The translations under genes were made by a program, and so were the position numbers. A stretch of 30,069 nt of DNA from Planctomycetota bacterium (GTDB taxonomy: Bacteria; Planctomycetota; Planctomycetia; Pirellulales; Thermoguttaceae), in assembly GCA_021784975.1 (NCBI GenBank), contig JAJYGU010000114.1:1-30069 (forward strand), given 5' to 3'. This document shows, one piece after another, positions 18,720 through 26,184 of this stretch (within the stretch, counting starts at the first letter, position 1; the number at the start of each line of letters is the position of its first letter). The notes under the pieces were generated by a model. It worked only from the letters and a program-made list of their open reading frames with translations, ran no database searches and was not told where the DNA came from.

Positions 18720-18847
18720 GCTAAGAGGACGTGAATCTATCGACCGAGAAACGACTGCGGCGACGTAACTCCTTATTTCTCGGTGAAACGTGCGGCTACG
18801 AATAACGACTTACGACGACGGAATTGAAAGATTCACAACCTCTAAGC
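18720..18847. repeat. 128-bp imperfect palindrome, MITE-like or structured RNA
   Basis: Outer arms 18720-18738 and 18829-18847 (GCTAAGAGGACGTGAATCT against GCTTAGAGGTTGTGAATCT on the other strand) match at 16 of 19 positions. Inside, ACCGAGAAA (18743-18751) and TTTCTCGGT (18776-18784) pair perfectly. It fills most of the gap between the epmA start and the end of the TIR-like gene. No frame or transposase is seen in it. Confidence 0.65.
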
Positions 18848-18872
18848 AATCGAGCAGCTTGTTGGCGATTAC

Positions 18873-19814
18873 CTACGAGTCTTGCAATATCGACTTGAGG
18901 TGCTTTCTCAGCGTCTCTTCAAGAATCGGCTTGCCGCTGATGGAATCGTCGTAGAAGATTACCCGGTAACTACGAATATCAAACGGCAACTCTTGCCCTT
19001 TCCTGGCGAGAAGAATGGTCGGCTTGTTCAGCGCGTGAGCATAGCCCAACTCGTAGAAGACGTTGTTGTTGGGAGAACTGATTTCGGCCAATACCGCCTT
19101 TGACTCGGAGATTTCACGCTGGATATCTTGAAAAATGATTCCTGGCCGCGCGATGGAATCGACACGTATTGCTTCGAACGACTCGTCGCCAGCCACCGGA
19201 CGAATGACTTCTTCAAACAACGACTCGAACGGCTCCGAAAACTGCATGGCCACGAAGAGGCGTGGCATCGTTTCGGCGATACTGAGGCTGTCGAATCGGA
19301 TAGGGCATTTCCCGAAGGCTTGAAGGCCAACTTGGTTGCCCGGCAAAGGGGTCGCCAAAACGTGCTCAAAAACCCGCACGCTGTCAACCGCCAGACGAAT
19401 CGACTGTCCCTTTTGTGCGATTTGAAGGTCGTAAGGGCGTTGGACCACCAAGTTGTCCAAGGAACCGATTCGCAGGACAGGGGTAAATCTGCCGTACACG
19501 TCCAACTCGCCCAAGGAATACGCACTCCCCCACCCACCCAACTGAGCGAGAACATATCGGTTTTGCTGCGCATTGTATCCGAGAATTACCGTTGCGGCCG
19601 TCTGACGGTCGGGGTCGAACTCCGTCGATTCGAAGGTGACTCGAACGGTGGCGATGCCGTCTCTCATCGAGAGATCGGACAGTACGACGCCCAATGGGTT
19701 GCCGTCACCCGGCGGACCAAGGTATCGTGCCGAACTGCCCTCGAACGACCAACGCCCATTGATCGGAGCCCAATTCGTCACGCTCCGCGTTTTTTCGTCG
19801 ATCGAAGCGATCAT
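18873..19814 (-). CDS. Beta-sandwich plus TIR/nucleoside-deoxyribosyltransferase-like protein; possible immune effector
   Basis: About 313 residues. The start at 19814 is favoured by GGAG 7 bases upstream; an ATG at 19853 is possible. The N-terminal two thirds (to about residue 180) looks like a jelly-roll sandwich of the LamG/DUF1080 type: WAPINGRWSFEG, ATVRVTFES, ATVILGYNAQQNRYVL, QIAQKGQSIRLAVDS, NQVGLQAFG. The C-terminal part starts PRLFVAMQFSEPFESLFEEV and has ISESKAVLAEISSPNNNVFY followed by ELGYAHALNKPTILLARKG. This is the nucleotide-binding pattern of TIR-like/deoxyribosyltransferase-like domains, with the putative catalytic Glu in FYEL. Such domains act on nucleotides or NAD in several bacterial defence systems. 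No signal peptide is seen. The combination is not one I recognise, and the function is unknown. Confidence 0.8.
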   Translation of the reverse strand: MIASIDEKTRSVTNWAPINGRWSFEGSSARYLGPPGDGNPLGVVLSDLSMRDGIATVRVTFESTEFDPDRQTAATVILGYNAQQNRYVLAQLGGWGSAYSLGELDVYGRFTPVLRIGSLDNLVVQRPYDLQIAQKGQSIRLAVDSVRVFEHVLATPLPGNQVGLQAFGKCPIRFDSLSIAETMPRLFVAMQFSEPFESLFEEVIRPVAGDESFEAIRVDSIARPGIIFQDIQREISESKAVLAEISSPNNNVFYELGYAHALNKPTILLARKGQELPFDIRSYRVIFYDDSISGKPILEETLRKHLKSILQDS

Positions 19815-19862
19815 CGAAGCACTCCAGTGAGGGTCGAGTCTTTCAGCCCCCATACATTAGCT

Positions 19863-19890
19863 ATTATCCCACAACGCGTAACGCCAGCAA
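19863..19890 (-). promoter_or_regulatory. Candidate sigma70 promoter for the TIR-like gene
   Basis: On minus, TTGCTG (19890-19885), 16 bases, then GATAAT (19868-19863). It sits about 48 bases before the chosen start and 9 before the alternative ATG, which would be nearly leaderless. Confidence 0.4.
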
Positions 19891-19991
19891 TCCCCCTGTC
19901 GTGGCTACTGCCGCACTCTGAATCCTCGACCGCCCGACGGGAAACGACCACGGCAAGTTGAGCACGCAGGTGCCGGCCCGCTCCGCCACCC

Positions 19992-20561
19992 CTACTCCTT
20001 CACTCGCTCCAAATACTCTCCGGTGCGGGTGTCGATCTTGATGAGATCGCCCATTTCGACGAAGGCCGGGCAGGGGAACTCAGCCCCGGTGTCGACCTTG
20101 CACGGTTTGGTGACGTTGGTGGCGGTGTTGCCTTTGGCCCCCGGCTCGCAGTATTCCACCCGCAGCACCACGTGGTTGGGCGGGGTCATGGTGATGGGCT
20201 GATTGTTGTGCAGCACTATGCTGCACACCATACCCTCCTTGAGATATTTCCAGGCGTCGCCCACCTGCTCGGCCGTCAGCTCATACTGCTCGTAGGACTC
20301 GTTGTCCATGAAGACGAAATGGTCCTGCTGGCGGTAGAGGAATTGGGCTTGGATTTCGTCGATTTCGGCGGCCTCCAGCGAGTCGCCGCTCTTGTAGGTG
20401 CGATCGAGCACGGTGCCGCGGAGCAGATTGCGGAGCTTGCACTTATAGAGCGCCTGGCCCTTGCCCGGCTTGACGAAATTGCACTCGATCATGATGTAGG
20501 GATCGCCGTCGAGTTGGACCTTCAGGCCCTTGCGAAACTCGCTGGTACTGTAGCTGGCCAC
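19992..20561 (-). CDS. efp: Translation elongation factor P
   Basis: 189 residues with a GTG start at 20561, chosen because E. coli EF-P begins at the same point (MATYYSNDF against MASYSTSEF) and GGAAG lies 8 bases upstream. The open frame upstream is the shadow of epmB. EF-P binds ribosomes stalled at proline runs. The loop FVKPGKGQA carries Lys34, the residue beta-lysylated in E. coli. The three beta-barrel domains are complete, ending IKIDTRTGEYLERVK. It lies 57 bases from the divergent epmB, with epmA 1.4 kb downstream, so the beta-lysine modification pathway is expected to operate. Confidence 0.95.
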   Translation of the reverse strand: MASYSTSEFRKGLKVQLDGDPYIMIECNFVKPGKGQALYKCKLRNLLRGTVLDRTYKSGDSLEAAEIDEIQAQFLYRQQDHFVFMDNESYEQYELTAEQVGDAWKYLKEGMVCSIVLHNNQPITMTPPNHVVLRVEYCEPGAKGNTATNVTKPCKVDTGAEFPCPAFVEMGDLIKIDTRTGEYLERVKE

Positions 20562-20604
20562 GTTGATGCTTCCCGTTTTGCTTTCGGTGGGGGACTGGTT
20601 GTGG

Positions 20605-20610
20605 TAGAAT
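20605..20610 (+). promoter_or_regulatory. Candidate extended -10 element for epmB
   Basis: TAGAAT at 20605-20610 is preceded by TG with one base between (TGG-TAGAAT), an extended -10. It ends 8 bases before the epmB ATG at 20619, so transcripts from it would be almost leaderless; no Shine-Dalgarno is seen there. Confidence 0.35.
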
Positions 20611-20618
20611 TTGCCCTT

Positions 20619-21641
20619 ATGGGTAGTATGACGCTCGATTGCTGTTCGGCAAGCCGGTCCAGTCGTGCCGATTGGCAGACTATCTTGGCCGAGGCGATCC
20701 GCAGTCCGGCCGAGCTGTGCCGCCGTTTGGGGTTGGACGCGGCCCTGGCGGCCGAAGCCGAAAGGGCAGCCGGCGATTTTCCCTTGCTCGTGCCCGAGCC
20801 ATTTCTGAAACGCATCCGCAAGGGCGATCCGCACGATCCTCTGCTGCGGCAAATCCTTCCTTCGGCCGACGAACGCACACCCGCCGCTGGTTACCTCGCC
20901 GACCCGCTCGACGAGTTCCAATCCGCCGGCAGCTCCGCCCTCCTGCGGAAATATTATGGCCGAATCTTGCTGATTGCAACAGGGGCTTGCGGGGTCCATT
21001 GCCGATTTTGTTTCCGCCGGCATTTCCCTTATCAACCCGTGACCGGGCAGGCAGAGCAGTGGCACTCCGCTTTGCAGGCGATTGCCGCCGATCCGTCGAT
21101 TAGCGAGGTCATCCTCAGCGGCGGCGACCCGCTGACTTTGCCGGACTACAAACTTGCCCGCTTGGTAGAGCAACTCAATGCCATCCCCCAGCTTCGGAGG
21201 ATTCGGATCCACTCCCGACTGCTGGTGATGATCCCGCAGCGGGTCAACGACGACTTGTTGGCATGGCTGCGGACCGGGCGACTCTCGCCGTTCGTGGTGG
21301 TTCAGGTCAACCATCCGGCCGAGATCGACGACGAGGTGGCCGGTGCCTTCGCCCGGCTGGTGAGCGGCGGCGTGCCCGTATTGAATCAGGCGGTTTTGCT
21401 TCGTGGCGTCAACGACCGGGCCGACGTTTTGGCCGATCTCTGCCAACGGCTAGTCAACCTCCGCGTGATGCCGTACTATTTACACCAGTTGGACGCGGTG
21501 GCCGGAGCGGCCCACTTCGAGGTGCCGGTGGCAACCGGCATCGCCTTGATTGCCGAGCTTCGCGCCCGGCTGCCGGGCTACGCGGTGCCGCGCTACGTCC
21601 GCGAGACCAAGGGCGGGCTGAGCAAGCAGAACTTGGCTTAG
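20619..21641 (+). CDS. epmB: EF-P-lysine 2,3-aminomutase EpmB (radical SAM)
   Basis: 340 residues, close to E. coli EpmB (342). It converts alpha-lysine to (R)-beta-lysine for EpmA. The radical SAM cluster ligands are Cys124, Cys128 and Cys131 in ACGVHCRFCFRR. Other family landmarks are EVILSGGDPLTLPD, RIRIHSRLLVMIPQRV, VVQVNHPAEI, and the C-terminal LPGYAVPRYVRETKGG. The ATG at 20619 is used (a second ATG follows at 20628); the longer open frame upstream is the antisense of efp. The divergent arrangement with efp and nearby epmA defines the full modification set. No EpmC hydroxylase is seen in the window. Confidence 0.95.
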   Translation: MGSMTLDCCSASRSSRADWQTILAEAIRSPAELCRRLGLDAALAAEAERAAGDFPLLVPEPFLKRIRKGDPHDPLLRQILPSADERTPAAGYLADPLDEFQSAGSSALLRKYYGRILLIATGACGVHCRFCFRRHFPYQPVTGQAEQWHSALQAIAADPSISEVILSGGDPLTLPDYKLARLVEQLNAIPQLRRIRIHSRLLVMIPQRVNDDLLAWLRTGRLSPFVVVQVNHPAEIDDEVAGAFARLVSGGVPVLNQAVLLRGVNDRADVLADLCQRLVNLRVMPYYLHQLDAVAGAAHFEVPVATGIALIAELRARLPGYAVPRYVRETKGGLSKQNLA

Positions 21642-21675
21642 CGGACTATGATTTTGGAGTAACCGGAGTGATCTC

Positions 21676-22041
21676 ATGGGAAAGCTCATCCCCAAGAAGA
21701 CAGCGGAGAATATGGCCCGTCTTCGCAAGTTGGGCATCCAGATTGCGATTGTGGTGGTTATGCTGTCCGGATGGCTCATATTCTTTAGCCAAAAGGCCCC
21801 CGTGGTGCCGCCGCCGGGTCAGCCCTCGCAACAAGGTCAGAGAGCGGGGCCGGGCGGGCAGGCCAACCCGGCTGAGCCCGCCGGTAACTACGTCCTCTCC
21901 TATTTCATCGTTCTGATGTGCATCGGGCTCGGGCTGTTGGTGGTGACGCGGGCCAGCAATCGCCGGGATCGCGCCCGGCCTGAGCAATACCAGGAAAAGA
22001 CCGACATGATGGAGGGCGCGGCGGAGGAAGAGAAGAAGTGA
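21676..22041 (+). CDS. Small two-helix membrane protein of unknown function
   Basis: 121 residues. A basic N-terminus leads to a first membrane helix (IQIAIVVVMLSGWLIFF), a Pro/Gly/Gln-rich loop (PPPGQPSQQGQRAGPGGQ), a second helix (YVLSYFIVLMCIGLGLLVV) and a charged C-terminus ending EEEKK. GGAG lies about 8 bases before the ATG. The stop overlaps the GTG start of the M16 gene by 4 bases (GTGA), so the two are translationally coupled and may work together. I do not recognise a family. Confidence 0.8.
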   Translation: MGKLIPKKTAENMARLRKLGIQIAIVVVMLSGWLIFFSQKAPVVPPPGQPSQQGQRAGPGGQANPAEPAGNYVLSYFIVLMCIGLGLLVVTRASNRRDRARPEQYQEKTDMMEGAAEEEKK

Positions 22042-25022
22042 GGCGGACTATTTCTTGTTCTTGGGCCGGCTTCGGGATCATGATCATGGTGCTACTCGGG
22101 GCCGACATGGCGATGCCGGCGGAGAACGTCTTCCCCTACGCCTATCAGAAACGCACCCTTTCCAACGGGCTGACGGTGGTCACCATCCCCATGCCCGCCC
22201 CAGGACTAGTTTCCTATTTCACCATCGTCCGCACCGGCAGCCGCGACGAGTTCGAGCCGGGCAAGTCGGGCTTCGCCCACTTCTTCGAGCACATGATGTT
22301 TCGCGGCACCAAGAAGTATCCCGGTCCGGTCTACGACCGCATCGTCACCAGTATCGGCGCGCGGGCCAACGCCTCAACGACCGACGATTTCACCATGTTC
22401 CACCTGACCTTCGCCAAGCCGGACTTGGAAAGGGTGGTGGAGATCGAGAGCGATCGCTTCCAGAACCTCAGCTACGGAAAACCGGCGTTTCAGACCGAGG
22501 CGGGAGCGATCTACGGCGAGTATCGCATCGGCATGGCTCAACCGATGGAGATGCTCTACGAAAAGCTGCAGGATTTGGCCTACGATGTGCATCCTTACAA
22601 GCACACCACCATCGGCTTCGAGGCCGACATCAAGGCCATGCCCCAAGAGTATCAGTACAGCCTCGACTTCTACCGCCGTTATTACCGGCCGGAGAACGTG
22701 GTGCTGCTGATTGCCGGCGACGTCGATCCGCAGGCTACTTTGCGGCTGGTAGAGAAATATTACGGCGGGTGGCGTCCGGGCTACGTCAAGCCGCGGATTC
22801 CCGTCGAACCGCCGCAAACCGCCGAACGGTCGGCGGTGGTCCCCTTTCCCGGCCAAACCTTGCCAATCCTGGTGGTGGCCTACAAGGGAGATGCCTTCAA
22901 TCCGGCCAACCGCGACTACGTGGCCGCTCAGCTCCTCGGCGACCTGGCCTTCGGCCCGCAGAGCAAGCTCTACCAGAAATTGGTGATCCAGGAGCGCCGC
23001 GTGCAGACGCTCGCCTGCGACATCCCGGTGAATCGCGATCCGTCGCTGTTTAGCATCCTGGCGGTGGTCAAAGACCCGGCGGATGTCGATCGGGTGCGCG
23101 ACGAGATTTATCAGACGCTGGAACAGTTCAAGAGCCAGCCGGTCGACGTGCGGAAGCTGAACGAGTTGAAGCGGCACGATCGTTACGCGTTCTTGATGGA
23201 CCTTGATACGCCCGAGAAGGTGAACGATGCCCTGGCCCGCTTCGTGGCCGTCGGCGGGGGAATCAACGCCGTCGAACGATTCTACGCGGCCTGCGACCAG
23301 GTGACGCCGCAAGAGATCGTCTACGCCGCCCAAAAATACTTCGTGCCGCAGCACCGCACGGTCGTGTTGCTGGAGGAGGCCAAGGAGGCAAGTCGGGGTC
23401 AGAGGCCAGAGGTCAGGGATCAGAGGTCAGGGGTCGTCAAGGCGGAGAGCGAAGGGCGCAAGGCGGAAGCACGAAAACCTTCATCCTTCCCCCTTCCAAA
23501 CTCCGCCCTGGCTCATCCCTCCGCCCTCGGCCCTCAGCCTTCGTCCTCCAAGCCCCCATCGGTCATCCCTAATCCCTCTGCCCCGTTGCCAGCCGATCAA
23601 TTCGTTCTTCTTCCGGTGCCGACCGATCCGACCATCTCGCTGCGGATCTGGTTCAAGGTCGGATCGCAGAACGATCCGCCCGGCAAGGCTGGGCTGGCTT
23701 CCATCACCGCTTCGATGCTGGCCGACGCCGCCACTACCCGCAACAGCTTCGAAGTAATTCTCGATCGCCTGTTCCCCTTGGCCGCCGGCTACTCGGCTTC
23801 CACCACGGCCGAAATGACCGTTGTTTCCGGACGCGTCCACAAAGACAACCTGGCCAAGTATTATCCGTTGCTGCTGGATGCCGTCCTCCGCCCAGCCTTC
23901 AAGCAGGAGGACCTGGAACGCATCAAGGGCCAGACGCTCAATTATCTGGAAAACACGCTCCGCTATTCCAGCGACGAGGAGTTGGGCAAGGCGGTCCTTT
24001 ATAACACGATCTTCGCCGGCACGCCTTACGGTCATTTGGCAGCCGGCACGATCGACAGCGTGCGCGGCATCAGCACCGACGAGGTAAGAGAGTTCTATCG
24101 CGCCCACTTCACGCGCGAGAACGTGGTCGTCGGCCTCGGGGGCGGATACGATCAGCAAACCCTGGATGCCCTCCGCCACGACTTGGCCGCCCTGCCGTCG
24201 GGCTCCAGCCCGGTGGTGCCGCCACCGAAGCCTGCGCCCATTGATGGACGCCAGGTCACCATCGTCGAAAAAAACATCTCGGCCACGGCCATTAGCGCCG
24301 GCTTCCCCATCAACGTGCTCCGCGGCACGAAGGAGTGGTATGCCTTGGCGGTGGCCAACTCGTGGCTCGGCCAGCATCGCGACCAGTCCAGCCATTTGTA
24401 CGAAGTGATTCGCGAGCTGCGCGGGCTGAACTACGGCGACTATTCGTATATCGAATACTTCCCCGACGGTCCGCAACTGCTGATTCCGCCGGTAAATGTC
24501 TGCCGCCGCCGGCAGATCTTCGAGATTTGGATCCGGCCGGTCCCCAACTCCGCCCGGCAGTTCGCCCTGCGGGCAGCCTTGCGGGAGCTGAAGAAGGTGG
24601 TCGATCACGGGCTGACGGAGAGCGAGTTTCAGGTAACCCGCAGTTTCTTGCGGAAGTTTGTGCTCCAGTTGGCCCCCACCACGATGGACCGGCTAGGCTA
24701 CGCCCTGGATGACCATTTTTATGGCATCCACGGGAGCCATCTCGATCTGTTCCACCGCATGATGGACCAGGTGACGCTGGACGAAGTGAACGCGGCCATT
24801 AAGAAGTATTGGCAGTACGAGAACCTACAAATCGTCTTCGTCACCAAGGACGCCCAAGCGCTCAAGGCAGCACTGGTGGCCGACGCGCCCAGCCCGATCA
24901 CTTACGCGACGGCCAAGCCGCCGCAGATCCTGGCCGAAGACCGCGAGATCAGCGTCTTCCCGCTGAAGGTTCAAGCGAAAGACGTGAAGATCGTCCCGAT
25001 CGGGCGACTATTTCTGAAGTAG
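22038..25022 (+). CDS. Secreted two-domain M16 (insulinase-type) zinc metallopeptidase
   Basis: 994 residues with a GTG start overlapping the previous stop. A signal peptide (SWAGFGIMIMVLLGADMAMPA) is followed by a first M16 domain with the inverted zinc motif HFFEH (His81, Glu84, His85) and the distal glutamate in AGAIYGEY (Glu161). A second M16 domain (from about residue 525) lacks the zinc motif, as in the alpha/beta pairs of this family, so it is probably the non-catalytic half. Together they form a clam-shell chamber that degrades peptides, here likely in the periplasm. The linker (about 449-521) is low-complexity and encoded by heptamer repeats and other short repeats (23383-23600). Relatives have a much shorter linker. 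Confidence 0.93.
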   Translation: MRRTISCSWAGFGIMIMVLLGADMAMPAENVFPYAYQKRTLSNGLTVVTIPMPAPGLVSYFTIVRTGSRDEFEPGKSGFAHFFEHMMFRGTKKYPGPVYDRIVTSIGARANASTTDDFTMFHLTFAKPDLERVVEIESDRFQNLSYGKPAFQTEAGAIYGEYRIGMAQPMEMLYEKLQDLAYDVHPYKHTTIGFEADIKAMPQEYQYSLDFYRRYYRPENVVLLIAGDVDPQATLRLVEKYYGGWRPGYVKPRIPVEPPQTAERSAVVPFPGQTLPILVVAYKGDAFNPANRDYVAAQLLGDLAFGPQSKLYQKLVIQERRVQTLACDIPVNRDPSLFSILAVVKDPADVDRVRDEIYQTLEQFKSQPVDVRKLNELKRHDRYAFLMDLDTPEKVNDALARFVAVGGGINAVERFYAACDQVTPQEIVYAAQKYFVPQHRTVVLLEEAKEASRGQRPEVRDQRSGVVKAESEGRKAEARKPSSFPLPNSALAHPSALGPQPSSSKPPSVIPNPSAPLPADQFVLLPVPTDPTISLRIWFKVGSQNDPPGKAGLASITASMLADAATTRNSFEVILDRLFPLAAGYSASTTAEMTVVSGRVHKDNLAKYYPLLLDAVLRPAFKQEDLERIKGQTLNYLENTLRYSSDEELGKAVLYNTIFAGTPYGHLAAGTIDSVRGISTDEVREFYRAHFTRENVVVGLGGGYDQQTLDALRHDLAALPSGSSPVVPPPKPAPIDGRQVTIVEKNISATAISAGFPINVLRGTKEWYALAVANSWLGQHRDQSSHLYEVIRELRGLNYGDYSYIEYFPDGPQLLIPPVNVCRRRQIFEIWIRPVPNSARQFALRAALRELKKVVDHGLTESEFQVTRSFLRKFVLQLAPTTMDRLGYALDDHFYGIHGSHLDLFHRMMDQVTLDEVNAAIKKYWQYENLQIVFVTKDAQALKAALVADAPSPITYATAKPPQILAEDREISVFPLKVQAKDVKIVPIGRLFLK
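23401..23435 (+). repeat. AGAGGTC heptamer array inside the M16 gene
   Basis: Five units in tandem: AGAGGCC, AGAGGTC, AGGGATC, AGAGGTC, AGGGGTC. It is the same unit as at 9765-9792 and, inverted, 8482-8509. It is translated as part of the linker between the two M16 domains, with more C/T-rich repeat sequence to about 23600. Confidence 0.75.
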
Positions 25023-25023
25023 G

Positions 25024-25389
25024 CTAACAAGAGTCCCCTCTCCCTTCGGGAGAGGGCAGGGTGAGGGGAGCTACACGCTGATTGCATAACACGCCGCATC
25101 GAGCGATCCCGCAGAGCCACACCTCCGAGCCCATGGGGACTTCTTCGATCGGGAGGTCCACAATCACGCCGTACCGCGTGTTTTCGGGGCGTTTTCCCAG
25201 CGGCTTCACGCTCGGCGGGTATTCCACGCCTTTGATCTCGGCGCATACCACCGAACCATCTGGACGTTTAACTTCGATTCGATCGCCAAAGTGAAAGGAC
25301 TTGTAGTATTCCGCGACGAATCCAACCAGTGCAATGCCCCGGCCGTAGATCGTGAATACTTGCTGGACGGTGTACTGGTAATGGCTCAC
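25024..25389 (-). CDS. Stand-alone EF-Tu domain-2-like beta-barrel protein
   Basis: About 121 residues from a GTG at 25389 (GAGG 7 bases upstream); an ATG at 25410 is possible. YTVQQVFTIYGRGIALVGFV, then FGDRIEVKRPDG, EIKGVE and VDLPIEEVPMGSEVWL, follow the pattern of translation-GTPase domain 2 (EF-Tu-like barrel): entry strand, 'GRG..L.G', 'GD.IE', 'G...VP.G..V'. No GTPase domain is present. The last residues (APLTLPSPEGRGDSC) are encoded by the CCCTCTCCC repeat at 25034-25070, so the original C-terminus has probably been replaced. It lies downstream of a Doc toxin gene on the same strand, about 120 bases away. Function unknown. Confidence 0.75.
   Translation of the reverse strand: MSHYQYTVQQVFTIYGRGIALVGFVAEYYKSFHFGDRIEVKRPDGSVVCAEIKGVEYPPSVKPLGKRPENTRYGVIVDLPIEEVPMGSEVWLCGIARCGVLCNQRVAPLTLPSPEGRGDSC
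25034..25070. repeat. CCCCTCTCCC...GTGAGGGG hairpin repeat, single unit
   Basis: CCCTCTCCC (25036-25044) and GGGAGAGGG (25048-25056) form a perfect 9-bp stem with a TTC loop, followed by CAGGGTGAGGGGA. It lies 11 bases after the M16 stop and codes for the tail of the converging gene. It may serve as a terminator for the M16 operon. Confidence 0.75.
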
Positions 25390-25511
25390 GACAAACCTCG
25401 AAAGCCACATAGGCTAGGCAGACAGCCGTGTGGTGCAACCACATCCTGTGTGACGATGCCCAGTGTATGTCTCCCCTGTTGTCGCGTGCGCCGTGGCTGA
25501 TCTACTGCCGG

Positions 25512-25865
25512 CTACCGAGCCATCTTGCGGAAGAAGTCAGCGATCTGCGGCTTGCCAGTTTGCCCGGTCACCACCGAGATTGTCAGGTCGTAAAGACTTC
25601 CCTCCGGGACGTTGATTTCGATGCTGTTGAAGTCCAGAAAAACAAGTGCCGCCACCGCGCCCGTCCGTTTATTCCCGTCCAGAAACGGATGATTCTGAAC
25701 TATGTGGAATAGGTATGCCGCTGCCATTTCGAACAGGTCTTTGTGCAAGAAGTTACCGCCAAAGGTGGCCCTTGGTTGGGCAACGGCCGACTCCAACAAG
25801 CCCAAGTCGCGCACCCCATGCTCGCCACCGTACAACGCGACCTGATCGGCATGAAGACTTAGCAC
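25512..25865 (-). CDS. Doc-family (Fic-fold) toxin
   Basis: 117 residues from a GTG at 25865. The Fic/Doc active-site loop HPFLDGNKRTG is intact (catalytic His, Asp, Arg), preceded by GVRDLGLLESAVAQPRATFG and AAAYLFHIVQNHPF. Doc of phage P1 phosphorylates EF-Tu and stops translation. The codons before the GTG (TPDFLSVEDV in translation) match the usual N-terminus of Doc proteins, but the expected start codon position reads ACG, with an in-frame stop just before it. The true start may therefore be non-standard. It follows its AbrB-like antitoxin by 33 bases. Confidence 0.9.
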   Translation of the reverse strand: MLSLHADQVALYGGEHGVRDLGLLESAVAQPRATFGGNFLHKDLFEMAAAYLFHIVQNHPFLDGNKRTGAVAALVFLDFNSIEINVPEGSLYDLTISVVTGQTGKPQIADFFRKMAR

Positions 25866-25898
25866 GTCCTCGACGCTGAGGAAGTCCGGCGTCCTTTC

Positions 25899-26126
25899 TT
25901 ACTCCGCCAGGCGTTTCAGGTCGTTGCCAAATCTCCGATTGATCTTGTCCAACGAGGCTCGCAGCTTCTTCTGCCGGGCCTTGTCGCGAACGGGCGAAAC
26001 CAGCAATGCGTCGCCGTTGGTGGTGACCTCAAGCGGCGTGTCCGCCGAAATGCCCAGCATCTCCAGGATCGGCTTATCGATCACCAACGCCAAGCTGTTG
26101 CCGTGGCGAATGAGCGTCTTGGTCAT
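25899..26126 (-). CDS. AbrB/MazE-like antitoxin
   Basis: 75 residues from the ATG at 26126, with GGAGGA 4 bases upstream. MTKTLIRHGNSLALVIDKPI followed by LEMLGISADTPLEVTTNGDA is the swapped-hairpin DNA-binding domain of AbrB/MazE/SpoVT proteins. The C-terminus (KARQKKLRASLDKINRRFG) is the probable toxin-binding part. Upstream of Doc, it should both neutralise the toxin and repress the shared promoter. A longer frame to 26327 is not protein-like and is rejected. Confidence 0.9.
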   Translation of the reverse strand: MTKTLIRHGNSLALVIDKPILEMLGISADTPLEVTTNGDALLVSPVRDKARQKKLRASLDKINRRFGNDLKRLAE

Positions 26127-26154
26127 AACATCCTCCGGCTGGCCGTATCCACAT

Positions 26155-26184
26155 AGTATATCCCGAGAACGGCTTTTTGGGCAA
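26155..26184 (-). promoter_or_regulatory. Sigma70-type promoter for the AbrB-Doc operon
   Basis: On minus, TTGCCC (26184-26179), 18 bases, then TATACT (26160-26155), 28 bases before the antitoxin ATG. The -10 region (GGATATACTATGTGGATA) has a repeated GGATA, a possible autoregulatory operator. Confidence 0.5.

Noticed and set aside
20562..21446. Upstream extension of the efp frame to 484 residues
   Set aside because: It is the complement of epmB; EF-P homology begins at the GTG at 20561.
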